Shown piece after piece: positions 32,499 to 43,733 of a stretch of 64,000 bases of DNA. Location of the stretch: the NCBI RefSeq assembly GCF_020804225.1, contig NZ_WJBI01000001.1, forward strand, positions 439,509-503,508. Reading direction: 5' to 3'. A program made the translations under genes and the position numbers. The number at the start of each line of letters is the position of its first letter. Position 1 is the first letter of the stretch. The notes under the pieces are model-generated. The model was not told the origin of the DNA, ran no database searches, and saw only the letters and a list, made by a program, of their open reading frames with translations. This DNA comes from Methanosarcina sp. DH2 (GTDB taxonomy: Archaea; Halobacteriota; Methanosarcinia; Methanosarcinales; Methanosarcinaceae).

Positions 32499-33671
32499 AT
32501 GAGAGACGTAGCAATTATCGGAGTAAAAAATACAAAATTCGGGGAACTCTGGGAGCGCTCCCTTAGAGACATAGTCGTAGAAGCCGGAATCGGAGCAATC
32601 GAAGATGCAGGCGTAAGCGGAAAAGATATAGATGCCCTTTACATTGGAAACATGAGTGGAGGCCGCTTTGTTGACCAGGAGCATATAGGTGCCCTTATCG
32701 CGGACTATTCAGGGCTTTCAAGGAACCTCCATGTTCCGGCTACTAGAGTGGAAGCTGCCTGTGCATCAGGAGGGCTTGCCCTGCGCCAGGCTATAATAAC
32801 TGTCGCTTCAGGATACAGCGACATTGTGGTTGCAGCTGGGGCAGAAAAGATGACTGATGTCGGGTCTGAAGAAGCATCTTCAGCTCTTGCAGCAGCTGCT
32901 GACCGGGAATGGGAAGGCATGGCAGGAGCAACATTCCCCGGGCTTTATGCAATGATCGCAAAACTGCACATGCACAGGTATGGGAGTACAAGCGAACAGC
33001 TTGCAGAAGTAGCCGTAAAAAACCATAAAAATGGGTGTTTCAATCCCATTGCTCAGTACAAGAACAAAATTACCGTAGATGATGTACTGAAATCAATAAT
33101 GGTAGCTGATCCCTTACATATCTTTGACTGTTCCCCAATAACAGATGGGGCATCTGCACTTGTTCTGGCTCCTGCAGATGTTGCCCACAAGTATACTGAC
33201 ACACCCATTTACATTAAGGCAACAGCACAGGCAAGTGACACAATTGCCCTGCATGACAGAAGGGATATCACAACTCTGGATGCAACTGTGGTGGCTGCAA
33301 AGAGGGCATACTCCATGGCAAAATTGAAGCCTGAAGACATCGACTTGGTCGAGGTCCACGACTGCTTCACCATTGCCGAGATCTGTGCAATTGAAGACCT
33401 GGGATTTGCAGAGAAAGGAAAAGGTGGAATTGTCACCGCAAATGGAGAAACAGCAATTGGGGGTCGGATCCCTGTAAACACATCCGGCGGCCTGAAAGCC
33501 TGCGGACATCCCGTGGGAGCAACAGGCGTAAAGCAGGCTGTGGAGATTGTAACCCAGCTTCGTGGGGATGCAGGCAAGCGCCAGGTAGCAGGAGCTAAGT
33601 ATGGAATGACCCATAATGTAGGAGGGTCAGGAGCGACTGCAGTAGTACATATTTTCTCGAGGGAGAGGTGA
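32499..33671 (+). CDS. Acetyl-CoA acetyltransferase (thiolase)
   Basis: Forms acetoacetyl-CoA from two acetyl-CoA. The 390-residue protein has the nucleophile Cys88 in [12 protein letters not shown], the [10 protein letters not shown] motif near the C terminus, and [12 protein letters not shown]. It lacks the canonical second Cys of classical thiolases in the CGHP region except in ACGHP, as in the archaeal SCP-x-type group. GGGGTGA precedes the ATG. Fits between mvaS and DUF35 with 15- and 6-bp spacings, so it is co-translated into a channelled complex. Confidence 0.92.
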   Translation: MRDVAIIGVKNTKFGELWERSLRDIVVEAGIGAIEDAGVSGKDIDALYIGNMSGGRFVDQEHIGALIADYSGLSRNLHVPATRVEAACASGGLALRQAIITVASGYSDIVVAAGAEKMTDVGSEEASSALAAAADREWEGMAGATFPGLYAMIAKLHMHRYGSTSEQLAEVAVKNHKNGCFNPIAQYKNKITVDDVLKSIMVADPLHIFDCSPITDGASALVLAPADVAHKYTDTPIYIKATAQASDTIALHDRRDITTLDATVVAAKRAYSMAKLKPEDIDLVEVHDCFTIAEICAIEDLGFAEKGKGGIVTANGETAIGGRIPVNTSGGLKACGHPVGATGVKQAVEIVTQLRGDAGKRQVAGAKYGMTHNVGGSGATAVVHIFSRER

Positions 33672-33677
33672 TATTCG

Positions 33678-34076
33678 ATGTCTTCTGTTCCAAGATTCTG
33701 GAGAAACCTCGGCAGCAGGTACAACCTTGAAGGAACTCGCTGCAAGGAATGTGGGGAATATTTCTATCCACCTCGTAATGTTTGCGTAAACTGCAGGCGT
33801 ACGGGTGAACTCGAATCTTTCAAATTCAAAGGCACCGGCGAAATCGTAAGCTATACTTTGATTCACACGGCTGCGGAAGGTTTTGAAAACCAGTCTCCCT
33901 ATACACTTGCAATCATCAAGCTGGATGAAGGGCCCAGTCTGACATCCCAGGTAGTTGGTGAACCCGAAAAAATGCATATCGGAATGAGGGTAAAACCCGT
34001 TTTCCGTAAGCTCGGGGAAGACGGTGAACGCGGTATGATTTACTACGGTACCAAGTTCGTCCCTGCAGATGCCTGA
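33678..34076 (+). CDS. DUF35 zinc-ribbon/OB-fold protein bridging thiolase and HMGCS
   Basis: The 132-residue protein has an N-terminal rubredoxin-like zinc ribbon CKECGEYFYPPRNVCVNC and an OB fold (FKGTGEIVSYTLIH, PYTLAIIKLDEG). In the archaeal complex this protein holds the thiolase and synthase together and shares their CoA site. It is 6 bp after the thiolase; GAGAGGTGAT is its ribosome site. Confidence 0.92.
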   Translation: MSSVPRFWRNLGSRYNLEGTRCKECGEYFYPPRNVCVNCRRTGELESFKFKGTGEIVSYTLIHTAAEGFENQSPYTLAIIKLDEGPSLTSQVVGEPEKMHIGMRVKPVFRKLGEDGERGMIYYGTKFVPADA

Positions 34077-34167
34077 AAGGGTCCGGATTCTTCTGGATTC
34101 CGATAATAATTCGTTAAAGTGAGGATTTTTCCGGGCCTTCCGGATCGAATTGGAGATGTATTAAACT

Positions 34168-34698
34168 ATGATTGAAGTGGAAGTCAAGGTAAGAGCGGAT
34201 CACTCAAAGATCCGCCCTCTCCTTGAGGAAATTGGGGCAAATAAAATTGGAATTGAAGAACAGTCAGATACCTATTTTGCAGCCCCATACCGGGATTTTG
34301 CAAAGACGGATGAGGCTCTCAGGATCCGTTCTCTGGGCGGCCAGGCTGTGCTGACCTATAAAGGTCCTAAACTCGATAAAGTCTCCAAAACCAGAGAAGA
34401 GCTCGAAACTCCTGTAGATGAGGCTACAACAGCAAAAATTTTTCAAGCTCTGGGGTTCTCGGAAGCTGGTGTAGTCCGCAAAAAAAGAGAAATCTTCAGC
34501 GCAGGAGGGATTACTATCTGTCTTGATGCAGTCGAAGGACTCGGGGAGTTCCTGGAAGTAGAGATTAATGTTAGTGACGAAAAAGATCTCGAAAGTTCAA
34601 GGGACCAATTATTTAAATTTTTATCTCGGTTTGGAGTCGATGAAAAAGATTCTATCCGCACTTCTTATCTTGAAATGGTATTCGAAAAGAAGAACTGA
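34168..34698 (+). CDS. cyaB: CYTH-domain protein (class IV adenylate cyclase / thiamine-triphosphatase type)
   Basis: CYTH proteins bind Mg2+ and organic phosphates in an acidic tunnel. The 176-residue product starts with the ExExK motif (E3, E5, K7: MIEVEVKV), has EALRIRS and VLTYKGPK strands, and ends with ICLDAVEGLGEFLEVEI, all typical. Both CyaB-like cyclase and triphosphatase activities exist in this family, so the substrate is open. GGAGATG ribosome site. It follows the mevalonate genes by 91 bp; co-transcription is possible but functionally unexplained. Confidence 0.87.
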   Translation: MIEVEVKVRADHSKIRPLLEEIGANKIGIEEQSDTYFAAPYRDFAKTDEALRIRSLGGQAVLTYKGPKLDKVSKTREELETPVDEATTAKIFQALGFSEAGVVRKKREIFSAGGITICLDAVEGLGEFLEVEINVSDEKDLESSRDQLFKFLSRFGVDEKDSIRTSYLEMVFEKKN

Positions 34699-34947
34699 AA
34701 GCCCTTAACTAGAAAGAGTAACTGTTCTGAAATCTTTTCGTTTTATACTCTTATTCTTCTTTTCTTATCCTCCTCCCCTTTCTTATCTGTCTTCTTCTCT
34801 CTTAGTTCTCTTTTCTATTCATCTTTTTCTTTATTGTGTCCAGTCTATATATTCAACAATCTTAATTTTCTACTATTCCACACTCTCATATTTTATATAC
34901 GGGGAGCTGCTAATATTCCATAGATTATTTTGGATTTGGAGTGGAAA
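34699..34947. other. Pyrimidine-rich intergenic with pilin promoter
   Basis: A TTCTTTTCTTATCC-type pyrimidine stretch (34740-34835), then TATA box TTTTATATA at 34891-34899. Translation of the pilin starts 48 bp later. Confidence 0.5.
34891..34899 (+). promoter_or_regulatory. TATA box of the pilin gene
   Basis: TTTTATATA, 49-57 bp before ATG 34948, predicting a leader of about 25 nt that contains the GGAG ribosome site at 34937. Confidence 0.6.
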
Positions 34948-35412
34948 ATGAGTGCGGCAGAGATTTTAAACAACAAAAGAGCTGTTTCACCGGTTGTTGG
35001 GGTCGCTTTATTAACTCTCTTAACTATTATTTTTGCATATGCTATAGGTTCCAGTAGTATTACAGGAATTTTACAGTCATATTCAACAGGTCTTGGAATG
35101 GGCGGCAGGCTCGATGGTGGAGAACTTGAGGGAAACCTGATAAAGCTTGAACACAACGGTGGAGAGCCATTTACCTTTCAGAATGATACAAAAGTCCTTG
35201 TAGAAGTCAAAGGAGATAGTTTCGAACTGAATATTTCCCATTTGTACGGCACAACCATAACTGCTGGGGACACATTAAGCCTTTACCTGACTCCCAGGTA
35301 TCCTGAAAATATTGGCAAACTCGATAATATAACTGCAGGGGATAAAATTGTTTTAAAAGTAATTGACGGACAGAAAAGGCTTATGGTCTTAAGGCAGGAA
35401 GTAGTGGTCTGA
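34948..35412 (+). CDS. Archaeal type IV pilin (DUF1628-type)
   Basis: The product starts MSAAEILNNKRAVSPVVGVA; the motif RAVSPVVG followed by the hydrophobic ALLTLLTIIFAYAIG is the class III signal plus assembly helix of archaeal pilins, processed by a PibD-like peptidase before or near AVSP. The remaining 110 residues form the beta-rich head (LIKLEHNGGEPFTFQN, VEVKGDSFELNISHLYG). An in-frame TTG at 34930 lacks a ribosome site; ATG 34948 has GGAG seven bases before it (154 residues). Single gene, with no assembly ATPase in the window. Confidence 0.88.
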   Translation: MSAAEILNNKRAVSPVVGVALLTLLTIIFAYAIGSSSITGILQSYSTGLGMGGRLDGGELEGNLIKLEHNGGEPFTFQNDTKVLVEVKGDSFELNISHLYGTTITAGDTLSLYLTPRYPENIGKLDNITAGDKIVLKVIDGQKRLMVLRQEVVV

Positions 35413-35427
35413 TCAGTCCGTACGATT

Positions 35428-35467
35428 GTCTTTCATGCCCGCAATATATACGTACGGGCACGAAGAC
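35428..35467. terminator. Hairpin between convergent pilin and metS genes
   Basis: GTCTTTC-A-TGCCCG pairs with CGGGCA-C-GAAGAC around an AT-rich loop. It lies 15 bp after the pilin stop and 50 bp before the end of the MetRS gene, so it may terminate both. Confidence 0.5.
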
Positions 35468-35517
35468 AAGATATCTAACTTTCACATTTTACTTTTTACT
35501 TTTTTATCTTTTTAAAT

Positions 35518-37653
35518 TTACCTTATTCTGGAACCTGACTTTATCTCTTTATCCGGCATCAGGGCTGCTACGATCGCTTCGCAGTCATCAGCTGCGAGCA
35601 TCATGCCGTTTGACTCAACTCCGCAGAGTTTTACAGGTTTCAGGTTGGCGAGTATGACTACATTTTTCCCGATAAGCTCTTCGGGGGCATAATAGGAAGC
35701 CATGCCTGCAACAAGCTGCCTTGGTTTTGCTTCACCTATATCAACCTCAACACGCAGGAGCTTTTTTGACTTCTTTATGGGCTCTGCAAGGAGGACCTTT
35801 CCCACCCTTATGTCAAGCTTTGCAAAATCTTCATAATCTATCAGGGGAAGGACTTCTTTTTCCTCTACTTCTTCGGCTTTTAAGGCCTTTCCGGCTTTTT
35901 CGGCTGGTTTTACCTCTTCCGCAGGTCCCATTCCTTCGGACTTCGAAGGCTCCTTTTCTCCTCCCTTTGCTGCATTTTTCTTTGCATTTGCGGCTTTTAC
36001 ACGCTGGTTTGCAATTTCTTCCATCTCTCCTATCCTGTCATCTTCGAGCTTGGTAAAGAGGATCTCAGGCTTTGCAAGTTTTGTGCCTACCTTCAGGGGC
36101 ACGAGGGCTTCTTCATACTGCGCGGCATGCACATCAGTTTCCTGCCCGAGCCCTTTCCAGGCTGTTTCCATAGTCTTCGGAATAACGGGTTCAAATATAA
36201 TCGTCAGGGCTTTTGCCAGGTGGAGGCAGTTGTAGAGAACACGTCCGCAAGCTGCTCTGTCTTCCTTTATAAGGCTCCAGGGCTCGTGGGACTGGAAATA
36301 AGTGTTCCCGAAAGACGCAAGAGTCATGGCAGAATCAACAGCTTTTTTAAACTCATACTCAGCCATTGCCGCTTTTATCTCTTTTAGAGCCTTTTCTATT
36401 TCTGCTCTTACTTCAGGTTCGAGATTCCCTTCAGGGACTTCTCCATAGTTCTTGAAAGCAAAGAGCATAGTCCTGTACAGGAAATTTCCGAATACAGCCA
36501 CCAGTTCGGTGTTGATTTTTTCCTGAAGCACTCGCCAGGAGAAGTTCAGTTCCTTTGTATGGGAGGTGTAGCTTGCCAGGTAGTACCTGAGGAGATCCGG
36601 AGAGAAACCGTGGTCAAGGTAATCTTCCCCTACCCAGACAACATAGCCTCTGGTCTTGGAAAATTTCCTGTCTTCTATTTTGACCATGCCTGAAGCTACA
36701 ACGGCTGTAGGCACTGAATAGTCTGCGCCTTTAAGCATGGCAGGCCAGAAGATACAGTGGTGGTAAGTGATGTCTCCTCCAATGAAGTGGATTATTTCCC
36801 CGTCCCCTTTCCAGAATTTTTCCCAGGAATCCCCTGCCTGCGCAGCCCATTCCTCGGTGAAAGCCATGTATCCTATAGGGGCGTCCACCCAGACGTAAAC
36901 CACAAGGTCTTCATGCCCAGGGAATTTAACTCCCCATTCAAGGTTCCTTGTGATGCACCAGTCCGTAAGCCCCTGCTTTACCCAGCCAAGTGCGTAGTTG
37001 ATGGCATTGGCGGTCCCCCCAAGGTCATTTGAGAGATAATTCATCAGGTAGTCGCTGAATTCGGAAAGCTTGAAAAAGAAGTGTTCCTGCTGGCGGTACT
37101 CTGCAGGCCCTCCGCAAATAGTACATACAGGGTTATAAAGCTCTCCGGGTTCCAGATGTTTTCCGCAGCCCTGGTCGCATTCATCGCCTCTGGCAGTTTC
37201 TCCGCAGTGAGGGCAGGCTCCTTCCACATAACGGTCAGGAAGGAAACGGTTGCATTTTGGGCAGTAAGCGATTTCTATAATTTTCGGATATACATAATCT
37301 TTTTCAATCAGCCTGTTTACAATGTCAAGAGTCCGGTGATGATTTTCAGGGTCATCAGTTGTCCCAAAAGCATCAAAGTAAACTCCCAGCTGCTTGAAAG
37401 TTTCGTCAAAGTGTTTATGATAAATCTCTACAAGTTCTTTAGGGGTGATCCCGAGCTCCTCGGCGTTTACTACAATGGGGGTGCCATGAGTATCCGAGCC
37501 ACAAACAAAAGTGACCTCCCTTCCTTCCTTCCGCAGGGAACGGGCAAAAATATCGGCGGGCACATAGGTCCGGAGATGCCCGATATGAGCCTTGCCGTTG
37601 GCATAAGGCAGGCCACAGGTGACAAGTACGGGTTTACTGGATGAGTCTGACAT
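35518..37653 (-). CDS. metG: Methionyl-tRNA synthetase
   Basis: Charges tRNA-Met. HIGH motif KAHIGHL at residues about 19-25; a double zinc knuckle CPKC...CPHC...C-x3-CGK...CTIC (about residues 145-190), KMSKS motif as KFSKTRG; then the helical anticodon domain, a Lys/Glu/Ala-rich linker (about 565-605) and a C-terminal EMAPII-like tRNA-binding OB fold ([27 protein letters not shown]). The frame has an upstream ATG at 37665, but that ATG overlaps the GGAG ribosome site of the ATG at 37653, which is preferred (711 residues). Confidence 0.95.
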   Translation of the reverse strand: MSDSSSKPVLVTCGLPYANGKAHIGHLRTYVPADIFARSLRKEGREVTFVCGSDTHGTPIVVNAEELGITPKELVEIYHKHFDETFKQLGVYFDAFGTTDDPENHHRTLDIVNRLIEKDYVYPKIIEIAYCPKCNRFLPDRYVEGACPHCGETARGDECDQGCGKHLEPGELYNPVCTICGGPAEYRQQEHFFFKLSEFSDYLMNYLSNDLGGTANAINYALGWVKQGLTDWCITRNLEWGVKFPGHEDLVVYVWVDAPIGYMAFTEEWAAQAGDSWEKFWKGDGEIIHFIGGDITYHHCIFWPAMLKGADYSVPTAVVASGMVKIEDRKFSKTRGYVVWVGEDYLDHGFSPDLLRYYLASYTSHTKELNFSWRVLQEKINTELVAVFGNFLYRTMLFAFKNYGEVPEGNLEPEVRAEIEKALKEIKAAMAEYEFKKAVDSAMTLASFGNTYFQSHEPWSLIKEDRAACGRVLYNCLHLAKALTIIFEPVIPKTMETAWKGLGQETDVHAAQYEEALVPLKVGTKLAKPEILFTKLEDDRIGEMEEIANQRVKAANAKKNAAKGGEKEPSKSEGMGPAEEVKPAEKAGKALKAEEVEEKEVLPLIDYEDFAKLDIRVGKVLLAEPIKKSKKLLRVEVDIGEAKPRQLVAGMASYYAPEELIGKNVVILANLKPVKLCGVESNGMMLAADDCEAIVAALMPDKEIKSGSRIR

Positions 37654-37984
37654 TCTTATCTCCATATATTTTTATAAGTGTATCCATTCTGGATGACTGC
37701 AATTCTGAAATATATTTCGCTTATTGTGTTTACAAGGTAACTTATTTGAGGAATAGTTGATAATCCTATATAAAGAAGGGTAGAATGCAGAGAAACATAA
37801 ATAGTTGCTCTGACAATTCAGACCTGTTGAATTGACACTTTTATTTGCGGGCTTCTTAAAAACATATTTCTGGCAAGTCTTCTACCAGGAGAATTTGCCT
37901 GCCCCATTAACTGGAGTTTTCAGCAGTAAAGTAGCATAGACCGAAAATCAGAAAACAAACCCAAGAAATGCGGTTCTGTCAGAC
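37654..37984. other. Divergent intergenic region metG / sppA
   Basis: AT-rich; CCTATATAAAG at 37765-37775 is a plausible TATA box for sppA with a leader near 190 nt. Nothing else recognised. Confidence 0.45.
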
Positions 37985-39214
37985 ATGAATGATGAAAATG
38001 TAAATTCAGAAGGTACGGATTCTAAAAACACGAGCCCGGAAGAAGCACCTGGAGATGACCTTTCTAAAAATAGTGCTTACACTAAAAAAGAAATTATCCT
38101 CCCTGATGGGGACAATTCAGCCAGTACTATCAGGGAAAATTCCTCAGGCCCCAATTTTGCTCCTGAGATACAGGGTTCGGTAATTAAGGATGTTCCGGAG
38201 CCCCCTTTCCGGGATTCTGATAAGAAAACGATTGAAAAAGAGAGTTTAAGCATGAATTCGGGCTCTTCTCCTTCCTTGAAGAAAAAGAAGCATAGCGGTA
38301 TGTCCTATATTTTGGTCTTACTGGCTCTGATTACTGTTATTGCGGTTAGTATGGCTGCTATCTTTTATGGTCTCGGTTTCGGAGGAAATTTCGGGACTTC
38401 CGAGAAGATAGCAGTAATTTATGTGCAGGGCTCCATGCTCACCGGAAATGTTCCTGCAGGGCTCGGTTATGCAACCTCGGAAGAGATTTCTGAGAATATT
38501 CACAGAGCTGTAGCGGATAAAGAAGTCCGGGCAATTGTACTCAGGGTAAATAGTGCTGGAGGGTCTCCTGCAGCCGCCCAGGAGATTGCAATAGAGATCG
38601 AGAAAGCACAGGAACAGGGTATCCCTGTTGTTGTTTCCATGGGAGACCTGGCAGCCAGCGCTGCATATTATATCTCTGCACCAGCAGATTACATCTACGC
38701 AAACCCCTCTACAAGTACGGGATCTATAGGAGTTATCTGGACCTTTGAGAATCTATCTTCTTACTACGAAAAGGAAGGTATAGATTATTACATTTCAAAG
38801 TCCGGTGAGTTCAAAGATATGGGAGGGTCTTGGAGGGGGCTTACGGACGAAGAGAAAGAATATGCTGATACCGTTGTCATGGACAGCTACGAAGACTTTG
38901 TAACTCAGGTTGCAGAAGGGCGCAATATGAGCCGGAGTGAGGTAAAAGACCTTGCCGACGGTCGCGTATATACAGGAACCAGAGCAAAGGAGCTCGGGCT
39001 TGTTGACAACTTTGGAAATCTCTATGATGCAATTGATAAGGCCGCGGAACTGGGAGATATTCAGGGCGAGCCAAAAGTTGTGTATATGAACAAGGCAAGC
39101 CTTTCAAGGTTACTTCTCGGTTCGGAATCCGGGGATTCCAATGAGGAAACCGGGCAGTTTGTCAATTACTTTGAGGAAAACCCTTATGGGAAAATTCTTT
39201 CCTGTCTAAGTTAA
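37985..39214 (+). CDS. sppA: Signal peptide peptidase SppA (short type)
   Basis: Membrane-bound Ser/Lys protease that clears cleaved signal peptides and misfolded membrane proteins. The 409-residue protein has an unusually long acidic/Ser-rich N-terminal region of about 100 residues, one transmembrane helix (107-130), and the SppA domain with catalytic Ser225 (GDLAASAAYY) and Lys277 (SKSGEFKDMG), preceded by RVNSAGGSPAAAQE. Catalytic domain faces outside. The N-terminal extension is not part of known SppA and may be disordered. Monocistronic. Confidence 0.9.
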   Translation: MNDENVNSEGTDSKNTSPEEAPGDDLSKNSAYTKKEIILPDGDNSASTIRENSSGPNFAPEIQGSVIKDVPEPPFRDSDKKTIEKESLSMNSGSSPSLKKKKHSGMSYILVLLALITVIAVSMAAIFYGLGFGGNFGTSEKIAVIYVQGSMLTGNVPAGLGYATSEEISENIHRAVADKEVRAIVLRVNSAGGSPAAAQEIAIEIEKAQEQGIPVVVSMGDLAASAAYYISAPADYIYANPSTSTGSIGVIWTFENLSSYYEKEGIDYYISKSGEFKDMGGSWRGLTDEEKEYADTVVMDSYEDFVTQVAEGRNMSRSEVKDLADGRVYTGTRAKELGLVDNFGNLYDAIDKAAELGDIQGEPKVVYMNKASLSRLLLGSESGDSNEETGQFVNYFEENPYGKILSCLS

Positions 39215-39328
39215 TTAACGAACTCCCTCTCTTTCCTTTTTCCATTATTTATTTTCTTTATTTTTTCCGGTTTACTGCTTCTTATAATAGGCTTGCAGCC
39301 TGAAAATAGCAAAATATATATTAGCTAA

Positions 39329-40609
<1,281 letters not shown>

Positions 40610-40824
40610 GTTTGAATTTGTGGATTACCCCGAAAAATCTTTGACAAATTTACAGGGTCGTGGAACTGAAGGAATACAGGGGAGCTTAGATTGAACCGGG
40701 AATTGTCCGTATGGGCAGGGTAAATTTCTCAAGGTTGCTTTTCGATATGCGGAAATTCGATGAGAAAGCTGGCAGTTCGTAAACTACCTTGAGAAAAGAC
40801 CTTACGAGCTAATCTTTATCTTTT

Positions 40825-40851
40825 AAAGTGAGCAACGAGCTCCCTCACTTT
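40825..40851 (+). terminator. Hairpin terminator between serS and GH15
   Basis: AAAGTGAG / CTCACTTT, perfect 8-bp stem with 11-base loop, then CTTTT, between convergent genes; closer to the 3' end of the minus-strand glucan operon. Confidence 0.5.
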
Positions 40852-40901
40852 CTTTTCCCACTCACATCTTCTCTTCGGTACTTATTTTTTCCCCTTCAGC
40901 A

Positions 40902-42878
40902 TTATTCATGGCTTCCCGCGTTTTTTCTGCAGATCTTATCAAGAAGGAGGATGTTGTCAAGAATGAGGGAACCGCTCCAGCCTAAAGGAATTGCCCAGGC
41001 TGGTTTGCCTGTAGATTTATCTACCTGTTCAGGGAGAAGCCCTGTGCTTGTTGCTCCGGCAAGAGCCCATCTCAGGCACTTAATCCCTTCACTGGTCAAT
41101 TTTTTCACCTCGTCTGCATATGGTCCCTCTTTTCCATTGGGGAGATCAAGGACAAAAGCAAACATAGCTTCTGAAAGCCAGAGAGTGGTTACTACCCAGG
41201 GATTTCCGTCGATGTAAGTATCATTTTCATAGCGTTTGATTCCGTAACCCGTATTGATAGGAATTGAGAGCTTTTTCTGGATGTTTTCTATCAGGAAAAG
41301 GATCATATCCCTTTCTACAGGGTCTTTCGGGGAGAGCATTCCAAAGGGTATATAGGCGCCCAGGACACTTGCATCAATTGTTTTATCCAGTTTTTCATTA
41401 ATAATACCTTTCGCAAAATAGCCCTCCTGAAGCCAGAAACGGTCAATTGTAGCTTGCTTGATAAACTCAGCTCTTTTCTTCCAGCGCCTTGCCATGCCAG
41501 ACTCACCGTTTTCTTCTGCAAGATGAGAAGCGCCCATAAGCCCTGCATAGATCGAGGCATTGGTGTACGTGAAAACTCCGTAATAAGTCTCCCACAGGTC
41601 CATACAGCTTTCATGCAGCCCGGACTTTGTCCTCTTCATCAGATACTCGGCAGCCCTGAGTACGGAGACCCAGACTTCCTCCAGGAACTCAACCTTTTTA
41701 AGACTTTCAAGAATCCTGTAATATACATCCATGGCATGAAGCGTGGCTCCGGTCTCGTCTATCTGGGTTGAATAATCAAAATTTCCCCAGGAAGGGGCTA
41801 TGTCCCCATTGAGCCAGTAACGCTGGAACCAGGAGCCGTCAGGCAGCTGGGTCCGGATACACCACTTGAAAAACCTGTCACAATATTCGGGATATCCGGA
41901 GTGCTTAAGGGCAAGCACTAACTCCGAAGTATCTCTGTTCCAGCAAAATCCGTATCCTCCGCATTTCTCAAAATTGGAATCAAACTCCGGGGCAGCTACA
42001 AAAGATCCGTATTCATGGTCATTAAGAAGGTAAAGCATAAGGAGAGCACGGTTATAAGCATTGAATAGTTCCTGGCGAAGGTTGTCGTATCCCTCGATTC
42101 CTGGCATTTTAAGCACGTGCTTTTTTGCTAGCCACATCACCCAGTGTTCCCGAGTTTTTTCAAAGATGTGCTCAAGAGGCAGTTTGGATAACTCATGCAT
42201 CCTCTTATACAGAAGGCTCCGGGAAGATGCAGCTCCTATAAAGATGACAAACTCATTTGCCCCATCAGCTTCCAGTTCAAGGTCCCAGCCAGCAGCGTTG
42301 TTGATATTTCCTATGTCTTCTTTATTCCGCTGCAGCTTTCCGTCTTCCATATCGTACTTGGAGTTTGTCCACCATATAGTATCCATTGCCTTTCCAACCT
42401 GCCATTCCGTAAACTCCGGCAGGGCATAGATTCCTATATAGTAATTTTGCCAGTACTGTGCAAGCAGGCGAGCTTCCGTATCGCAAAAACCTGAGTTTTT
42501 CTTGGAGGTTTCCCCCACATCGAAGTTCGAGTAGTAGAAAAATTTCCCGGACATCTTCTGCTGGGACTGCACCTTAAACCTGCGGATAAGGACAGGAACG
42601 TCGGGGTGCACAAGGTCAAGAATCGAGATCCTTATCCCGGAATCGTGGTAAAGTTTTGTGGATACGATATTGGTATCCTCTATGTAGTTTTGAATTGAGT
42701 GCCAGTCATTGTCGTTTGTCCAGAGAAGTCTTTCTCCTGTGTAGATGCAGGCAACGGATTCTTCTACATGCTGGGCATGGTCTCTGCGGGGATAAAATAA
42801 CCCTAAGATTTCCCCTCTTTTTCCCATTGTTACGAGCAGCTCATTATTTCCCAGAATGGCGTTAGGTTGTCTGATCAC
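40902..42878 (-). CDS. Glycoside hydrolase family 15 (glucoamylase-like)
   Basis: Cleaves terminal glucose from alpha-glucans or short oligosaccharides. The 658-residue protein has a beta-rich N-terminal domain (MIRQPNAILGNNELLVTMG, FYPRRDHAQHVEES) and an (alpha/alpha)6 barrel with the GYGFCWNRDTSELVLAL segment, QIDETGATLHA, where the Glu of the IDETG motif is the expected general acid, and DGNPWVVTTLWLSEAM near the second catalytic site. No signal peptide, so intracellular. Its GTG start overlaps the upstream gene stop (GTGA). Last gene of a four-gene operon for glycogen breakdown. Confidence 0.9.
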   Translation of the reverse strand: MIRQPNAILGNNELLVTMGKRGEILGLFYPRRDHAQHVEESVACIYTGERLLWTNDNDWHSIQNYIEDTNIVSTKLYHDSGIRISILDLVHPDVPVLIRRFKVQSQQKMSGKFFYYSNFDVGETSKKNSGFCDTEARLLAQYWQNYYIGIYALPEFTEWQVGKAMDTIWWTNSKYDMEDGKLQRNKEDIGNINNAAGWDLELEADGANEFVIFIGAASSRSLLYKRMHELSKLPLEHIFEKTREHWVMWLAKKHVLKMPGIEGYDNLRQELFNAYNRALLMLYLLNDHEYGSFVAAPEFDSNFEKCGGYGFCWNRDTSELVLALKHSGYPEYCDRFFKWCIRTQLPDGSWFQRYWLNGDIAPSWGNFDYSTQIDETGATLHAMDVYYRILESLKKVEFLEEVWVSVLRAAEYLMKRTKSGLHESCMDLWETYYGVFTYTNASIYAGLMGASHLAEENGESGMARRWKKRAEFIKQATIDRFWLQEGYFAKGIINEKLDKTIDASVLGAYIPFGMLSPKDPVERDMILFLIENIQKKLSIPINTGYGIKRYENDTYIDGNPWVVTTLWLSEAMFAFVLDLPNGKEGPYADEVKKLTSEGIKCLRWALAGATSTGLLPEQVDKSTGKPAWAIPLGWSGSLILDNILLLDKICRKNAGSHE

Positions 42879-43681
42879 CTGATCTCCCCTCTGAGCTGGT
42901 GTTCCTGATTTGGACTGGAGGGAGCCAGGGAGATTATGTGTTCGCAGACATTCTTCCCGGTGGCTTTACAGCTGACTTCCCTCACACTTATATTCTTCCC
43001 GAAATACTCGGTCAGGTAACCCGCAAAATAGCCGCTCATGAAGGCACATACCGGCTGGTCCGATCCACCGTAAACATCGGCTATAAACGACTCTTTTACA
43101 ATAATTTTTCCTTCATAGGTTTCGGGGTTGCAGTCAATTTCCAGGATTCCCCAGCCCACAGCTCTGTAGAGTTCTGCAAGCATGCTTGCGAAGTTGCTGT
43201 CATTAATGGGCATAATGCTCTTGAAATATTTTGCGGCATGGGTACCTCCCCGTAGTCCGGATAGGGTAAGAAGCCCTTCGGCATGTGGCACACTCTGGTT
43301 AAGGGTTTTTATTATGTCGACAATAGTGAGTGCCCTTGCCATAACTCCCCTGACTCCTATGACGTTCAGGGGGAAGTCAACGGAGTAAATCATCCCGAAT
43401 TCCGAAACCCCATGTTCCACTGTACTCACAACTTCCAGTTCTTCGATTTTCCGGGCAAGCTCCCCCATATCAACATCTTTCTTAAGCTCTGTAAATATTG
43501 AGTATTCTCCTGTTTTTTGTGTAATATTGTCGATATGCCCGAAAGTGATGAACGCATTTTCTTTTTCAAGAAAATCAGTTATTATAGATAAAGAGCCAGG
43601 CTCTTTTGAATATGTAATCTTGAACCATACAATTCGCGAATCTTCGTTGAATCCTGCAAACATGCATAAGTCCCTAACCAT
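42875..43681 (-). CDS. ACT domain plus V4R domain sensor protein
   Basis: About 268 residues. The N-terminal ACT domain (about 15-90: RIVWFKITYSKEPGSLSIIT, VEHGVSEFG) usually binds a small metabolite; the C-terminal V4R domain (about 180-255, VREVSCKATGKNVCEHII) is a small-molecule/hydrocarbon or corrinoid-binding fold with a conserved Cys pair. No DNA-binding domain is seen, so it may sense a ligand and act on the neighbouring enzymes. A TTG at 43690 is in frame, but the GGAG there is too close; ATG 43681 is chosen. It lies between GH57 and GH15 and overlaps GH15 by 4 bp. Confidence 0.8.
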   Translation of the reverse strand: MVRDLCMFAGFNEDSRIVWFKITYSKEPGSLSIITDFLEKENAFITFGHIDNITQKTGEYSIFTELKKDVDMGELARKIEELEVVSTVEHGVSEFGMIYSVDFPLNVIGVRGVMARALTIVDIIKTLNQSVPHAEGLLTLSGLRGGTHAAKYFKSIMPINDSNFASMLAELYRAVGWGILEIDCNPETYEGKIIVKESFIADVYGGSDQPVCAFMSGYFAGYLTEYFGKNISVREVSCKATGKNVCEHIISLAPSSPNQEHQLRGEIR

Positions 43682-43733
43682 ATAACTCAAACTCCAGTTG
43701 ATCTGTACGCATATTCTGTACGCATATATTTCC

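Noticed and set aside
31671-32684. 337-residue frame antisense to mvaS
   Set aside because: Shadow of the coding strand of HMG-CoA synthase; Cys/Ser-rich composition typical of antisense frames.
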